The translations under genes and the position numbers were made by a program. Below the pieces are notes generated by a model. It had not been told where the DNA came from. It saw nothing but the letters and a program-made list of their open reading frames with translations, and made no database searches. This document shows, piece after piece, positions 25,885-36,372 of a DNA stretch of 64,000 bases (within the stretch, counting starts at the first letter, position 1; every line of letters starts with the position of its first letter). Source of the stretch: Mucilaginibacter sabulilitoris (GTDB lineage: Bacteria; Bacteroidota; Bacteroidia; Sphingobacteriales; Sphingobacteriaceae); assembly GCF_034262375.1 (NCBI RefSeq), contig NZ_CP139558.1, positions 6,572,001 to 6,636,000 of the forward strand. Direction: 5' to 3'.

Positions 25885-28800
25885 TTAAAACGCTAAATTG
25901 AGTCCGAACATAAACTTACGTGTCATCGTATAACCATAGGTTTGCGTGTCCTTGCCTGCATTTTCCGGGTCCCAGCCTACATAATCGGTAAAGATGAAGG
26001 GGTTTTGACACGAAGCGAATACGCGCAACTTGCTAAGCCCCATTTTGCCTGTCAGGCTCTTAGGCAAATTGTAGCCGGCATTGATATAACCCACCCTCAC
26101 GTACGAAGTCTTCTGATAATATAATACCTCCATCGGGCCGGAAGGTACGCCGGGGCGCACCCAGGTACCACCGGTATTTTGTGGGGTCCAGTAGTTGAGT
26201 TTCAGCACATTGAAATTCTCGTTGTCCTCCAGCGAGTATGATCCATGGAACTGCGAATATGAATATTGTCCCTGACGGGTGGTCACCGTAAATGCTAAGT
26301 CAACATTTTTATAAGTAAAAGTATTGGTGATGCCTCCTGTCCATTTAGGGAAAAGCGATCCTTTAAATACCTTGTCGGCATTGTTGATCGTGCCGCTGTT
26401 ATCAATATCGCGCACTTTGATACTGCCTGGTGCCAGTCCGTATTTTTTCGCTTCTGCAGCCTCGTTTTCACCCCAATAACCAATCTGGTCATAGGTCCAT
26501 ACAACACCCACGGGTTGCCCCACAAACCAACCGTTGGCCTCATCGCGGCTCGAACCATCCGAAAGGCTTACAATTTTATTACTATTGGACGCAAAGTTGA
26601 GTGATGTATTCCATGAGAAGTTATCGGTTTTAATGTTGACGGTGTTTAGGCCAATTTCAATACCCTTGTTGTTAACCGAGCCCACATTGTCTGTCAGACT
26701 GGTAAACCCATTAAGGACAGACATCACCCTGTTCATAATAACGCCGTTGGTGCGGCGGTTGTATAGGTCGATCGTTCCGCCGATCCTTCCTTTGAAGAGT
26801 TCAAAGTCTAAACCAAGGTTAAACTCGTTAGTTCGCTCCCACGTCAAGTTTTTATTTGCAAAGCGCGTTATGGACGATGTATTCACCACATTTGAGGTGC
26901 CAAAAAGGTACCTAGCATTGGCTACTGTTGGATAACTGCTATAAGGCGACACACCATTATTGCCCGATACACCATAGCTAAAGCGTAGTTTCAAATTAGA
27001 AAGCGGGGTTTTGTCTTTCAAAAACTCCTCTTCAGAGATTCTCCAGGCAGCTGCTGCTGAGGGGAAGAATGCCCATTTGTGCCCTTCCGCAAGTTTAGAG
27101 CTACCGTCTGTACGCCCTGTAGCGGTTAAGAGGTAACGTCCCTTATAGTCGTAGTTCAGACGTCCAAAATACGAATCCAGCTGTTCTTGTATATAACCAG
27201 TAGACATGGAAGACATCGTTCCGGCTCCCAGGTTATACCAATCATAAGCATCGGTAGGGAATGCTCTTGCCGCCTCGGCCGAATTCATGATGGATGATTT
27301 ATAATAGGACGAACCCAAAAGAAAATTTACGGTATGATCACCCCAGGTTTTATCAGCTTGCAACAAGTTGTCCCATGTATATTTTACCGTACGTCCTGCC
27401 TGGTATTGAGCACTGCTATTGGCCAGCGCTCCTGCACCGGTTTTTGTCATCGACCCGATGTACGATCCATATTCTAAATGCGTGATATCGGGAGCAAAGG
27501 TGGTGGTAAACTTCAGCCAGCTCAGTGGTTTCACTTCAAGGTATACGTTTCCAAAAGTATGCGTGTTGTTGGTTTGCGTATGCCTGTTCTTCTCCTCTAT
27601 AAAAGGGTTGGTAATGGTTGTTATTCCGTCCGGATAGAACTTAAGCGACCCGTCTGCATTAAACTTATCAGACAACGGATTGAGGCGATAGATGGTCCGG
27701 AAGGTTTCGGGGCTGGCTTGCTTAGTGATTTCGTAAGCTGTATAGATGGTAGTCCCAATTTTAAATGTTTTGTTAATCTGCTTATTTAGCGATGCATTCA
27801 GGTTGTAGCGGGTATAGCCGTCGCCCTTAATTTCGCCATTTTCCGAATTGATTGCTGCGCCCAGGCTGTAAGTAAGCTTTTCTGCACTGCCATTCACGCT
27901 CAATGCATGTGATTGCGAATAAGCCGTTTTTAAGATTTCATCCGGCCAGCTAATAGATTTGCCTGCCTTGTAGTTACTGTATGCCGCCTGGCCAAGCAAC
28001 TGTTGCAGGTCAGGTTGGTAGTTAGGGTTGGTATAGTTTTGTCCTTTGCTACGGTCTATTCGATATTGTACCCACTCATCGGCGTTGGTGAAGTGAGGTA
28101 GATTCATGGCGGAGCTCACCGTGCCTGAGCCTGTATATTCTACAGTATTTCTGCCTTGCTTTCCTTTTTTGGTAGTAACGATGATAACACCATTTGCCCC
28201 GCGCGAACCATAAATGGCCGTTGAAGAAGCATCCTTCAATACGTCGATCCGCTCAATATCGGTTGGCGAGATATCATTGATAGAATTGACATAGATACCG
28301 TCCAACACATAAAGGGGTGGATTAATGGCACTTAAGTCCGTGCCCGTTTTAATGGTGTTTTGTCCGCGGATGGAGATATCGAAGCCTCCACCAGGCTTAG
28401 TACTATTTGTTACGATGTCTACACCCGGTAGCTGACCGGCCAGTGCCTGGATGGCGTTGTTGAAGTGCGTAGCTACCAGCTTATCGTTGGATACAGAGCT
28501 CAGTGCGCCGGTAAGGTCGGCACGTTTCTGCGTACCATAACCTACTACAACCACTTCGTTTAGTGCAGAAACATCCTCCATGAGCGCTACGGTAATATCA
28601 TTACGATTAGCGGTTACCTCCTGGGTTTTGTAACCAACATAAGTAAATACCAATGTTTCATTTTCGTTTGGGACTATAATGCTGAACTTACCGTCTTTAT
28701 CTGTAATAACAGCCCGGCCGTTTGACTTGCATTTTACAGCCACACCAATCAATGTAACACCCTTTTCATCTACCACCTTTCCTGTTATTGTTTTTGGAGG

Positions 28801-29178
28801 TTCCGGCGCTGTTTTTTCTTTTACAACGATGGCTTTGTCTTCGGTAGTAATAGTGTAAGTAAGGGGCTGGTTGCTAAAGATTTCTGCGAGCGCATCCTTC
28901 AATTCCGCGTTTTTAATGTTCACAGTAACCGGCTTAGCTCTTTGAATAAGCCTCAGGTTATAAAAAAAATCATACCCGCTTTGATTACGGATATCATCAA
29001 ACACCTGCTCCAGCGAAGCTTTATTTTTATTGAGCGTAATTTTTTGCGCGTAAGTAGCTGCACTCACCTGAAGGATGGCCGTTGTTAGTATGATGATAGT
29101 CAGTTTCATAATTAACAGGCATTTTTTTAGGACATGGTAAAAAATACCAAGCCTAACTTTTGAGAAAGTTTTATACAT
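25885..29178 (-). CDS. SusC/RagA TonB-dependent transporter with STN domain (PUL 2)
   Basis: 1097 residues. A signal segment from the second Met (MKLTIIILTTAILQVSAATY), an STN domain (LEQVFDDIRNQSGYDFFYN) at about 50-120, a carboxypeptidase-D-like domain (TGKVVDEKGVTLIGVAVKCK), plug starting NEVVVVGYGTQKRADLTGAL, and beta-barrel ending KFMFGLNLAF. The STN domain couples it to the FecR and sigma genes upstream. Complete and typical. Confidence 0.95.
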   Translation of the reverse strand: MYKTFSKVRLGIFYHVLKKCLLIMKLTIIILTTAILQVSAATYAQKITLNKNKASLEQVFDDIRNQSGYDFFYNLRLIQRAKPVTVNIKNAELKDALAEIFSNQPLTYTITTEDKAIVVKEKTAPEPPKTITGKVVDEKGVTLIGVAVKCKSNGRAVITDKDGKFSIIVPNENETLVFTYVGYKTQEVTANRNDITVALMEDVSALNEVVVVGYGTQKRADLTGALSSVSNDKLVATHFNNAIQALAGQLPGVDIVTNSTKPGGGFDISIRGQNTIKTGTDLSAINPPLYVLDGIYVNSINDISPTDIERIDVLKDASSTAIYGSRGANGVIIVTTKKGKQGRNTVEYTGSGTVSSAMNLPHFTNADEWVQYRIDRSKGQNYTNPNYQPDLQQLLGQAAYSNYKAGKSISWPDEILKTAYSQSHALSVNGSAEKLTYSLGAAINSENGEIKGDGYTRYNLNASLNKQINKTFKIGTTIYTAYEITKQASPETFRTIYRLNPLSDKFNADGSLKFYPDGITTITNPFIEEKNRHTQTNNTHTFGNVYLEVKPLSWLKFTTTFAPDITHLEYGSYIGSMTKTGAGALANSSAQYQAGRTVKYTWDNLLQADKTWGDHTVNFLLGSSYYKSSIMNSAEAARAFPTDAYDWYNLGAGTMSSMSTGYIQEQLDSYFGRLNYDYKGRYLLTATGRTDGSSKLAEGHKWAFFPSAAAAWRISEEEFLKDKTPLSNLKLRFSYGVSGNNGVSPYSSYPTVANARYLFGTSNVVNTSSITRFANKNLTWERTNEFNLGLDFELFKGRIGGTIDLYNRRTNGVIMNRVMSVLNGFTSLTDNVGSVNNKGIEIGLNTVNIKTDNFSWNTSLNFASNSNKIVSLSDGSSRDEANGWFVGQPVGVVWTYDQIGYWGENEAAEAKKYGLAPGSIKVRDIDNSGTINNADKVFKGSLFPKWTGGITNTFTYKNVDLAFTVTTRQGQYSYSQFHGSYSLEDNENFNVLKLNYWTPQNTGGTWVRPGVPSGPMEVLYYQKTSYVRVGYINAGYNLPKSLTGKMGLSKLRVFASCQNPFIFTDYVGWDPENAGKDTQTYGYTMTRKFMFGLNLAF

Positions 29179-29313
29179 TTGTTACTAAGGGTTTAATCGA
29201 AAAAATCTTGTTCGCATAATATTTTTTCCGCTAACGCGGTAGGTAAGCCCAACATAGGCCAGTGGTGGTTCCAAGCACCTCTGGCTTTTTAGGTTACCGT
29301 TTGCTGTACTGGT

Positions 29314-30498
29314 TTATTGCATAACGGTTACCCTCCTTCCTTCAACTTTAAAGTGAACATTCCCGGTTAATTCCATGATCTTTAATGCAGATGATAGATT
29401 TTTGTAGCGTGATATTTTTCCGCCGAAGCGCAGAGAAGGATCGATATTGCCTGTGTAACTGACTTTTACATCATACCAGCGGGCTATCTTGCGCATAGTA
29501 CTTTCCAGGTTTTCATTAAACTTGAAATAGCCGTTTTTCCAGGACGTTACATCTTCCAGATCAGCAACTTCTGTCACATTCATCTCCACATTGCTAACCT
29601 GCGCCTGCTGACCGGGCACCAATATACGCGACCTTCCATTATCCGAAATCCTAACCGAACCTTGTAACAGGGTAGTTCTCATCATTTGCTCATCATCATA
29701 AGCCATGATATTGAAATGTGTACCCAAAACCTCAACAGTCTGGCTTTTACTCGCCACCTTAAAAGGCATTTTCTCATTATGGGTAATCTCAAAATAAGCT
29801 TCGCCTTTCAGTTGTACCTTACGTTCGTTTCCCACGAAGCTTATTGGGTAAGTAAGGCTCGATTTTGCATTCAACCAAACTTTCGAATTGTCAGGCAGTA
29901 CAACCTGCCATTGCCCGCCGGCCGGCGCTTCTATTGTATTATATTCAGGCAGTTCATCACCACCAGTCGATTGATCTGATATTTTATAAACGATTTGTCC
30001 ATTAGCGGTTTTCGTGATCTGTGCTTTACCCTGCACCGCAATTTGGCCATTGCCGGATTCAGACAGAATAATTTTTTTACCGTTGCCTAATGTCAAAACA
30101 GCTTTATCACCACCTGGCTTAATGTCAACCTTTTGTGCGATGATGTTATTTTTTTCAAGCTTTAAGGTACGGTGATAGATAAGCGCCACACTCGTTATGA
30201 TCAGAATTACGGCAGCGGCAGCTAATGACGGCTTCCATGAAGATTTTTTCTTTACTGGCGTTATAGGCAAACCGGCCATTTTTTGCTGAAGTTCTTCAAA
30301 ATGCCGATCGCGCAGCATTTTCTGAGATGTTTTGGCCATCATAATCACCGTTCGTCTCAGTTCTTCTATCTGTAGGGCATCTTCGGGATGGTCTTCCAGC
30401 CATTGATTCCAATGTCTCACATCATTATCGTTCCGTCCGAAACAATAGTTCAGAAAACTCTCCTGATGAAGTAATTGCATGAGGTCTTTTTCAAGCAT
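29314..30498 (-). CDS. FecR-type anti-sigma factor (PUL 2)
   Basis: 394 residues. N-terminal cytoplasmic part, one transmembrane helix at about residues 88-106 (AAAAVILIITSVALIYH), FecR domain (LPDNSKVWLNAKSSLTYPIS, LKGEAYFEITHNEKMPFKV, LGTHFNIMAYDDEQ) and C-terminal DUF4974 (NLESTMRKIARWYDVKVSYT). Located between the sigma and SusC genes. Confidence 0.93.
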   Translation of the reverse strand: MLEKDLMQLLHQESFLNYCFGRNDNDVRHWNQWLEDHPEDALQIEELRRTVIMMAKTSQKMLRDRHFEELQQKMAGLPITPVKKKSSWKPSLAAAAVILIITSVALIYHRTLKLEKNNIIAQKVDIKPGGDKAVLTLGNGKKIILSESGNGQIAVQGKAQITKTANGQIVYKISDQSTGGDELPEYNTIEAPAGGQWQVVLPDNSKVWLNAKSSLTYPISFVGNERKVQLKGEAYFEITHNEKMPFKVASKSQTVEVLGTHFNIMAYDDEQMMRTTLLQGSVRISDNGRSRILVPGQQAQVSNVEMNVTEVADLEDVTSWKNGYFKFNENLESTMRKIARWYDVKVSYTGNIDPSLRFGGKISRYKNLSSALKIMELTGNVHFKVEGRRVTVMQ

Positions 30499-30552
30499 TT
30501 GCTAAAGCTTTGCATAATAGAGCAAGACACTCACAATTTTTCCTATGCTTTT

Positions 30553-31176
30553 TTAAAAAAAATAAAAAAACAAGGCAATCAATGAAATAACCACAGAAAG
30601 CACGTCCACATATTCCTGCCCGATGCGTTTTCTAAGCTTATTGACTGAATTATAAATGGTGTTATAGGCTGTTTTGACAGAGATATCATTGACATCTGCT
30701 ATTTGTTCGTAGCTGAGATCGAGATAGAATCTCTGATAAACAATTTTGGTTTGGCTTTCAGACAATTCGCCAATGTATGATTGCAGCACCTCGGCTACTT
30801 GTTTTTGGGTTGTTTGCTGAATATATTCAGCCTCTACCGATGGGTAAACGGGCATCCCAGGCAGATCCAGCAGTTCCAGACTTTCTTCTGCGCCAAAATG
30901 TGGTTTACGGAACAGATTACGGATAAAAGCAGTTACCAAATAGTTATGATGATTACGGATGTGCAACAGCCTGCTTCGATTCTCAAACACGAACAGGAAA
31001 AGATCATTAATGCAATCTTTCGACTTATCCAGCGTGGCACCTCTCAAATTGCCTATATAGATCAGGTAATCATGATAGTGAGAGTAAAGCACATAAAAAA
31101 CATCCTGATCACCTTCCAAAAGGAAAGTATCCCAATGCGCTTTTAACGCTAAACCGGATTTACCAAAACTGGGCAT
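30553..31176 (-). CDS. ECF RNA polymerase sigma factor (PUL 2)
   Basis: 207 residues. Region 2 (DVFYVLYSHYHDYLIYIGNL, KDCINDLFLFVFENRSRLL) and region 4 (ELSESQTKIVYQRFYLDLSYEQIADVNDISVKTAYNTIYN) are recognisable, with the hydrophobic C-terminal tail (VVISLIALFFYFF) typical of the group. First gene of PUL 2; 54 bases before the FecR gene. A later start at MPSF is the one used; nothing upstream suggests another. Confidence 0.92.
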   Translation of the reverse strand: MPSFGKSGLALKAHWDTFLLEGDQDVFYVLYSHYHDYLIYIGNLRGATLDKSKDCINDLFLFVFENRSRLLHIRNHHNYLVTAFIRNLFRKPHFGAEESLELLDLPGMPVYPSVEAEYIQQTTQKQVAEVLQSYIGELSESQTKIVYQRFYLDLSYEQIADVNDISVKTAYNTIYNSVNKLRKRIGQEYVDVLSVVISLIALFFYFF

Positions 31177-31839
31177 TTATTAAGAGCTAAAATGGGGTAG
31201 TAATTCGGGTTACAAATTTGGTTACTGCCCGTGCATTTCCGGTTTAGCCAATATTATTAATTTGTTAAAATTTATACCCGCCAGGTTTACTTTAAACACC
31301 CATTAAACGCTATGGTTGAAATATTTTAAATAAAAGCGGCCGGTAAACTTAAACTTGACAGTCAAATAGTAACTTTTATCAACAAGATTTCCTGAAGGTA
31401 ACTGCTCCAGTTTATTGATTATAGCTGTTTCCAAGTCTGATTCACGGCAAACTCCATCAGAAAGGTATTTTGTGTGAAAGTCAATGGCAAATACGAATAC
31501 TTTTGCCTTTCAGCGCTGGCTTTGAACAGCCGAACATCGAGCTGCTCTATTTCCCCTACAGCTGGCTGCCGGGCTTTATTACACCCGCACATGGCAGGTC
31601 CGTTCGACCTGACCGCACCCGTAACTAAAATGCTGGCCATCGGCCGTTGGACTGAAAAAGGCATGGATAAAGCCGCCCGCTTCAGTTTACCGCTGGCCGA
31701 CGCTTACAACATAAAAATGATGAAATGGCTGCCGTGATAATTAAGAACGTCTACGACGAATTATTGAAACAGAGTTTGACATTTCTGCTATTGTAATTGA
31801 TCTGATTTTATAAAAAAGTATCGCCATTAAATTTTATGC
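31177..31839. other. Gap between PUL 2 and PUL 3 with one coding-like scrap
   Basis: No intact gene is supported. Plus-strand 31474-31737 is open and its second half (DLTAPVTKMLAIGRWTEKG) reads like protein, while the first half does not; neighbouring frames also give short protein-like pieces. It may be a frameshifted relic, family not recognised. Confidence 0.3.
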
Positions 31840-31847
31840 AAATAAAA

Positions 31848-31870
31848 AACCCCAACTCGCCAGAGTTGGG
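31848..31870 (-). terminator. Terminator at end of PUL 3
   Basis: Arms CCCAACTC and GAGTTGGG around GCCA; on the minus strand they are followed by GTTTTTTATTT. It lies about 180 bases beyond the GH3 stop and is the natural end of the PUL 3 transcript. Confidence 0.85.
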
Positions 31871-32050
31871 TTAAATCATTTATTTTCAGGATACTTATAC
31901 TGGGTTATCTTCGAACCAATTCATTGAAAATTTACGAAGAATTGGAAATTTGGGGGAATCATTTTAAGACTTTTTTTATATATTGCTGTTCTTTTAAAAT
32001 ATTTCAACCCAAATCGATGTTCTTTCGAGGGGATATTTAAAATACCTACA

Positions 32051-34363
32051 TTAATTTTTATACTCCAATTGTTTCTTCAGCACCACATTATTTGCGGCTT
32101 TAGCAATCATTATATCAAACGTGCCCGACTCGGTAACCTGCTTCATTTGGCGGTTCCAGATCGCTATATCTTTAGCATTGATGGTAAAGTTCACTGTCTT
32201 AACCTCACCTGGCTCGATCTGTATTTTGCTGAAACGCCTTAATGACATCACCGGTGTACTTACAGAATTCACCTTGTTGCCCAGGTATAACTGCACTACT
32301 TCTTTACCTGCCATGTTACCTGTATTTTTCACATCTACAGAAACAGTTACCTGCTCATTTTTGCTGAACTCTGTTTTTGATACCTTAAGGTTACTATAAT
32401 CAAACGAAGTATAGCTCAGGCCAAAACCAAATGCAAACAATGGATCTGTTGATGAAAACACGTAATCACGTCCTGGTTTTTCAATGGTTCCTGGCTCTCG
32501 GTTATTACCCCGCGATGAGTTTACATAATTATAAAACACCGGGATATGTCCTGTAGACTGCGGCACGCTCATGTTAAGTCTGCCCGATGGGTTTACTTTA
32601 CCAAACAGGATATTGGCAATAGCCGTACCCCCTCTTTCGCCCGGGTACCAGGCTTCTAAAATAGCCGGGACATTTTCTTTTTCCCAGCTTATACTCCAGG
32701 GTCGGCCATTTTCCAATACCAGTATAACCGGTTTACCCGTTTTGTAAACAGCCTGCAGTAATTCGCGCTGAACACCCTGCGGGTTTATATCAGTAACATC
32801 ATATCCTTCACCGCAGGTAAACGGATCTTTAGGTTCGTTACCCGGTGCCTGCCCGTTCCAGCCAACACCAGAGAATACAACACTGGTTGTTCCTAACACA
32901 ACTATTACCGCGTCACTTTCCTGCGCGGTTTTTACTGCTTCGTCAAACCCGCTTTTATCAAGCCCGGTAAGTTCGCATCCTTTGGCGTAGTTTACTTTAA
33001 TGCTGTTTCCCGCAAATTGTTTTATACCTTCCAATACGTTTACGCCGGATAAGTTATCCCGGGTAAAGCTGTAATCGCCGTATTGAACTTTATTGGCATT
33101 GGGGCCTATAACTGCTATTGATTTTAGCTTGTTAATATTAAGCGGCAACAGGTTATTATTGTTTTTTAATAGAACGATAGACTCCTCTGCTATTTGCTGG
33201 GATAGTTTAATATGCTCAGGTGTGTGTACCCTGTCTTTTAAACGCGCGGTGTCGGCCAAGGGCTTTTCAAACAAACCAGCCTTAAATTTAAGGGTAAGAA
33301 TACGGGCCACCACGGTATCAATTTGCGATTCTTTGATTTTACCGGCTTTAACCAGTTCAACCAGATGAGGGTAAACGTCAGGACGTGCGGCTTCCAGGTC
33401 AACGCCGGCTTTCAGACCCAGCAAGGCTGCCTCCGATGCATTTTTAGCTATTTTATGAAAGTCGTACAGTTGACTAAGACCTCCGTAATCAGAAAATACA
33501 TACCCCTTAAATCCCCACTCTTCTCTTAACACCTGCTTCAATAAAAACTCATTGCTATGTGCCGGGATACCGTCTATTTCATTATATGATGGCATGATAG
33601 CCGCGATATTTGCACCCTGTACCGCGTCGCGGAAAGGCGCAAGGAACATAGAGCGCAGTTCTCGTTCGCCAATTTCGGCCGGCGCCAAATTAATACCCGC
33701 TATAGGTTTGCTGTAGGCCGCAAAGTGCTTGCCGGTACACATTGCTTTATCAAAGGCAAAATGGTTACGGGTTTGTACCGGATCGCCCTGCATACCTCTT
33801 ACAAAAGCTGAACCAAGCTGGCCAACCAGGTATGGATCTTCTGAAAAACACTCTTCTACCCTGCCGTAACGGGCATCTCTGATAAGGTCAAACAATGGAG
33901 ACAACGCTTCGTCAACTCCTGATGTGGATGCTTCGGAAGCAATGGCCTGCCCCATTTGCTCTATAAGTGCAGGGTTCCAGGTGCTGCCTTGTGCTATGGC
34001 TTGCGGAAAGGTAGTTGCCCCCGCTGCTAATTGCCCGTGCAAACACTCGCCAATTTGTATAGGCGGAATACCCAGACGCGTTTGTTCACGACTATATTTT
34101 TTTGCAGCGGCAGATTTTATGGCCACATCCTTAACGTTAGTAAAAGGACTTTCTAAAACGCCGTAAGCAATTTTACTATTCTTCGCGCCCGTGAGTGACG
34201 ACATGCTCATCTGGCCTACTTTTTCTTCCAGCGTCATTCGCTTTAAAAGGTCGGCCACCCGTTTTTGTACTGGTGCTTTTGGGTCTTTGTAAACTTGTGC
34301 TTGTGCCTTAAAAGCCGTTATCGCGGCACACATTAACAGAAAGATAGATTTGTTGTAGCGCAT
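32051..34363 (-). CDS. GH3 beta-glucosidase/beta-xylosidase-type enzyme, secreted (PUL 3)
   Basis: Exo-acting glycosidase releasing terminal beta-linked sugars. 770 residues with a signal peptide ending AFKAQAQ. N-terminal GH3 barrel: MTLEEKVGQMSM, HGQLAAGATTFPQAIA, GKHFAAYSKP, and the nucleophile region KGYVFSDYGGL near residue 290. Then the GH3 C-terminal domain (SIVLLKNNNNLLPL, AVIGPNANK, CGEGYDVTDI) and a fibronectin-III-like domain (LYLGNKVNSVSTPVMSLRRF). Full-length three-domain architecture. As the enzyme of PUL 3 it indicates a beta-glucan or xylan-like ligand; beta-glucosidase versus beta-xylosidase is not decided by the motifs. Confidence 0.93.
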   Translation of the reverse strand: MRYNKSIFLLMCAAITAFKAQAQVYKDPKAPVQKRVADLLKRMTLEEKVGQMSMSSLTGAKNSKIAYGVLESPFTNVKDVAIKSAAAKKYSREQTRLGIPPIQIGECLHGQLAAGATTFPQAIAQGSTWNPALIEQMGQAIASEASTSGVDEALSPLFDLIRDARYGRVEECFSEDPYLVGQLGSAFVRGMQGDPVQTRNHFAFDKAMCTGKHFAAYSKPIAGINLAPAEIGERELRSMFLAPFRDAVQGANIAAIMPSYNEIDGIPAHSNEFLLKQVLREEWGFKGYVFSDYGGLSQLYDFHKIAKNASEAALLGLKAGVDLEAARPDVYPHLVELVKAGKIKESQIDTVVARILTLKFKAGLFEKPLADTARLKDRVHTPEHIKLSQQIAEESIVLLKNNNNLLPLNINKLKSIAVIGPNANKVQYGDYSFTRDNLSGVNVLEGIKQFAGNSIKVNYAKGCELTGLDKSGFDEAVKTAQESDAVIVVLGTTSVVFSGVGWNGQAPGNEPKDPFTCGEGYDVTDINPQGVQRELLQAVYKTGKPVILVLENGRPWSISWEKENVPAILEAWYPGERGGTAIANILFGKVNPSGRLNMSVPQSTGHIPVFYNYVNSSRGNNREPGTIEKPGRDYVFSSTDPLFAFGFGLSYTSFDYSNLKVSKTEFSKNEQVTVSVDVKNTGNMAGKEVVQLYLGNKVNSVSTPVMSLRRFSKIQIEPGEVKTVNFTINAKDIAIWNRQMKQVTESGTFDIMIAKAANNVVLKKQLEYKN

Positions 34364-34542
34364 TTGATTTAATTAAAATTTATAATAACCGATGTTTTAT
34401 TATCCGGTCATGCTTAGCTGCAAATGACCGGTACAGGTTTCATCTGCACCGGTCGTTTCCATTTGGCGTAACTATACTTTTTATAACTATTACTCCCAAT
34501 AAGTAAAAATTAAAAGTAAAACCTCATGGGTATGATTCTCTC

Positions 34543-36351
34543 CTAATAGTTAGGGTTTTGTTTAATATTTGGATTTCTGTCAATTACTGGTTGTGGTATG
34601 GGATTCAAATACATTTTTGGTGTAAATACATGCGGATGGTTGAGCAAAACCGGCTCATATTTCCAAACACCTTTATTATCAGCAGGTGAGGTATTGGTGA
34701 TCTTCATACCATGCCGGTCAACATTCAGAACACTCTCGGCTATACGCCAGCGGATAATATCATAATACCTCTTATTTTCCCAGCAAAGCTCTACTCTGCG
34801 TTCATTACGGATAACGGCACGCATTTGCTCCTGACTTAAAGTCTGACCTCCGTAAGCAGCTTCAAGTGTAGGAAGCTGGCTTCTGACCCTGATCTTATCA
34901 AGAGCAGCGTAAACATCTGCACTGGGGCCACCTGCTTCATTTTGTGCCTCGGCGTAGTTCAAGAGCACTTCCGCATATCTGAAGTAAACATAATTTACAC
35001 CGTCGCTTGCACCGCCAGAGGGTCGGATATCAGGATTAAGCCGTTTTTTGAAATAATAGGCTGTATTGGATACATCCGACGAGCCAAAATCGATCTCGTT
35101 TAAGGACGGATGAACTTTATTAATCCGGGTAAAAATGGTATCTGTACCGGTCATCCAGTTTTGCTTGTAGGGAGCGCCATCATACACAATCCAGTCGTAA
35201 AAACGTTTTTCACGGTGCAGGTATGGGTGCTGAGGATCGTAACCCGATTTTGGATCAGTAATCGGTAAACCATTATCCATCCTGAACTGATCAACCAGCT
35301 CCTGGGTTGGATCATAATTACCCCAGGTAAAATACTGCCCTTGTATATAAACCGGCCCACCAAAAAGACAAAATGCACTGCCGGTTGTATTAGCAACGGC
35401 CTGTCTGTCAAATATCACTTCGGTGTTGTACTCGTTTGATTCCTTCCAGAAAGTGGTCATATCCGGGTATAATCCATAAGTTCCGCCAAGCTCATCCATA
35501 AATTTTTTGTTGGTTGCCGCGGCCTTGGTATAACGGGTTACGTCGGTATTGCCAAAACTGAAAAACTTATTAGGATCTGATCCCATAACGGCAGAGGCTG
35601 TATTAAAAGCCGGGCTTGCAGCATATAGCTCAATCCAGCCCTTTAAAGCCAGCGCCGCGCCAATGGTGGCACGTCCCGCATCCGCTTCGCCGGCGTTATA
35701 TTTTTTTGCGAGATAGTTGTTATTTACCACAGAATCTAACTGGGTATCAATAAAATTAAAGGTGTCGCCAAAGGTGCTCCTTGGTTTAAATAGTTCGTCA
35801 TGGGTATCTGTACTTCTGTCCTGAGGAACTGTTATAATCGGTAACCCGCCAACATGCATCCATAAGTAACTGTAAAAAAATGCCCTCAGGAAACGCACCT
35901 CATCTATTCGTTTGTTCCGATAAGCCTGCGATAAATTTGCCGAGTGTGCATTCACCTCCTGTATAAAAGTATTACACTTCCTGATTTTGGCGTAAACTGC
36001 ATTCCATTCTTCATAGTTAGATGCATTACCATCATTTTCCTGCGGGGTTCCGTCTTCAACACCGGGGCCAATAATGCCCTGTCTCCATCGCCATGATTTC
36101 CAATATGGCCCTCCGTCATTATCATCGGTATAGCTATCCAGTGGGTCTGGCGTATCGCCCTGGTTATTTATCTGATGGTAAATGTCGTTTAAAAACAAAT
36201 CGGCAGTGGTTTCGTTGCTCCATTGCACATCGCCGGCAATTGAATCTTTTGGTACATTATCAAGGTACTTTTTACAAGCCGCCATAGGCAGCACTACAAC
36301 AGCCAATAAAAGCCAGCTGTAGTAAATATTATATTTATTTAATTTTTTCAT
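34543..36351 (-). CDS. SusD/RagB lipoprotein (PUL 3)
   Basis: 602 residues, with lipoprotein signal WLLLAVVVLPMAACKKYLDN (Cys near 26). Characteristic segments: DVQWSNETTADLFLNDIYHQ, RFLRAFFYSYLWMHVGGLPI, YFRYAEVLLNYAEAQNEAGG and NERRVELCWENKRYYDIIRW, ending NPNIKQNPNY. It follows SusC by 21 bases and precedes the GH3 gene by about 180 bases. Confidence 0.95.
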   Translation of the reverse strand: MKKLNKYNIYYSWLLLAVVVLPMAACKKYLDNVPKDSIAGDVQWSNETTADLFLNDIYHQINNQGDTPDPLDSYTDDNDGGPYWKSWRWRQGIIGPGVEDGTPQENDGNASNYEEWNAVYAKIRKCNTFIQEVNAHSANLSQAYRNKRIDEVRFLRAFFYSYLWMHVGGLPIITVPQDRSTDTHDELFKPRSTFGDTFNFIDTQLDSVVNNNYLAKKYNAGEADAGRATIGAALALKGWIELYAASPAFNTASAVMGSDPNKFFSFGNTDVTRYTKAAATNKKFMDELGGTYGLYPDMTTFWKESNEYNTEVIFDRQAVANTTGSAFCLFGGPVYIQGQYFTWGNYDPTQELVDQFRMDNGLPITDPKSGYDPQHPYLHREKRFYDWIVYDGAPYKQNWMTGTDTIFTRINKVHPSLNEIDFGSSDVSNTAYYFKKRLNPDIRPSGGASDGVNYVYFRYAEVLLNYAEAQNEAGGPSADVYAALDKIRVRSQLPTLEAAYGGQTLSQEQMRAVIRNERRVELCWENKRYYDIIRWRIAESVLNVDRHGMKITNTSPADNKGVWKYEPVLLNHPHVFTPKMYLNPIPQPVIDRNPNIKQNPNY

Positions 36352-36372
36352 GACTTTAATTACACTGGTTTG

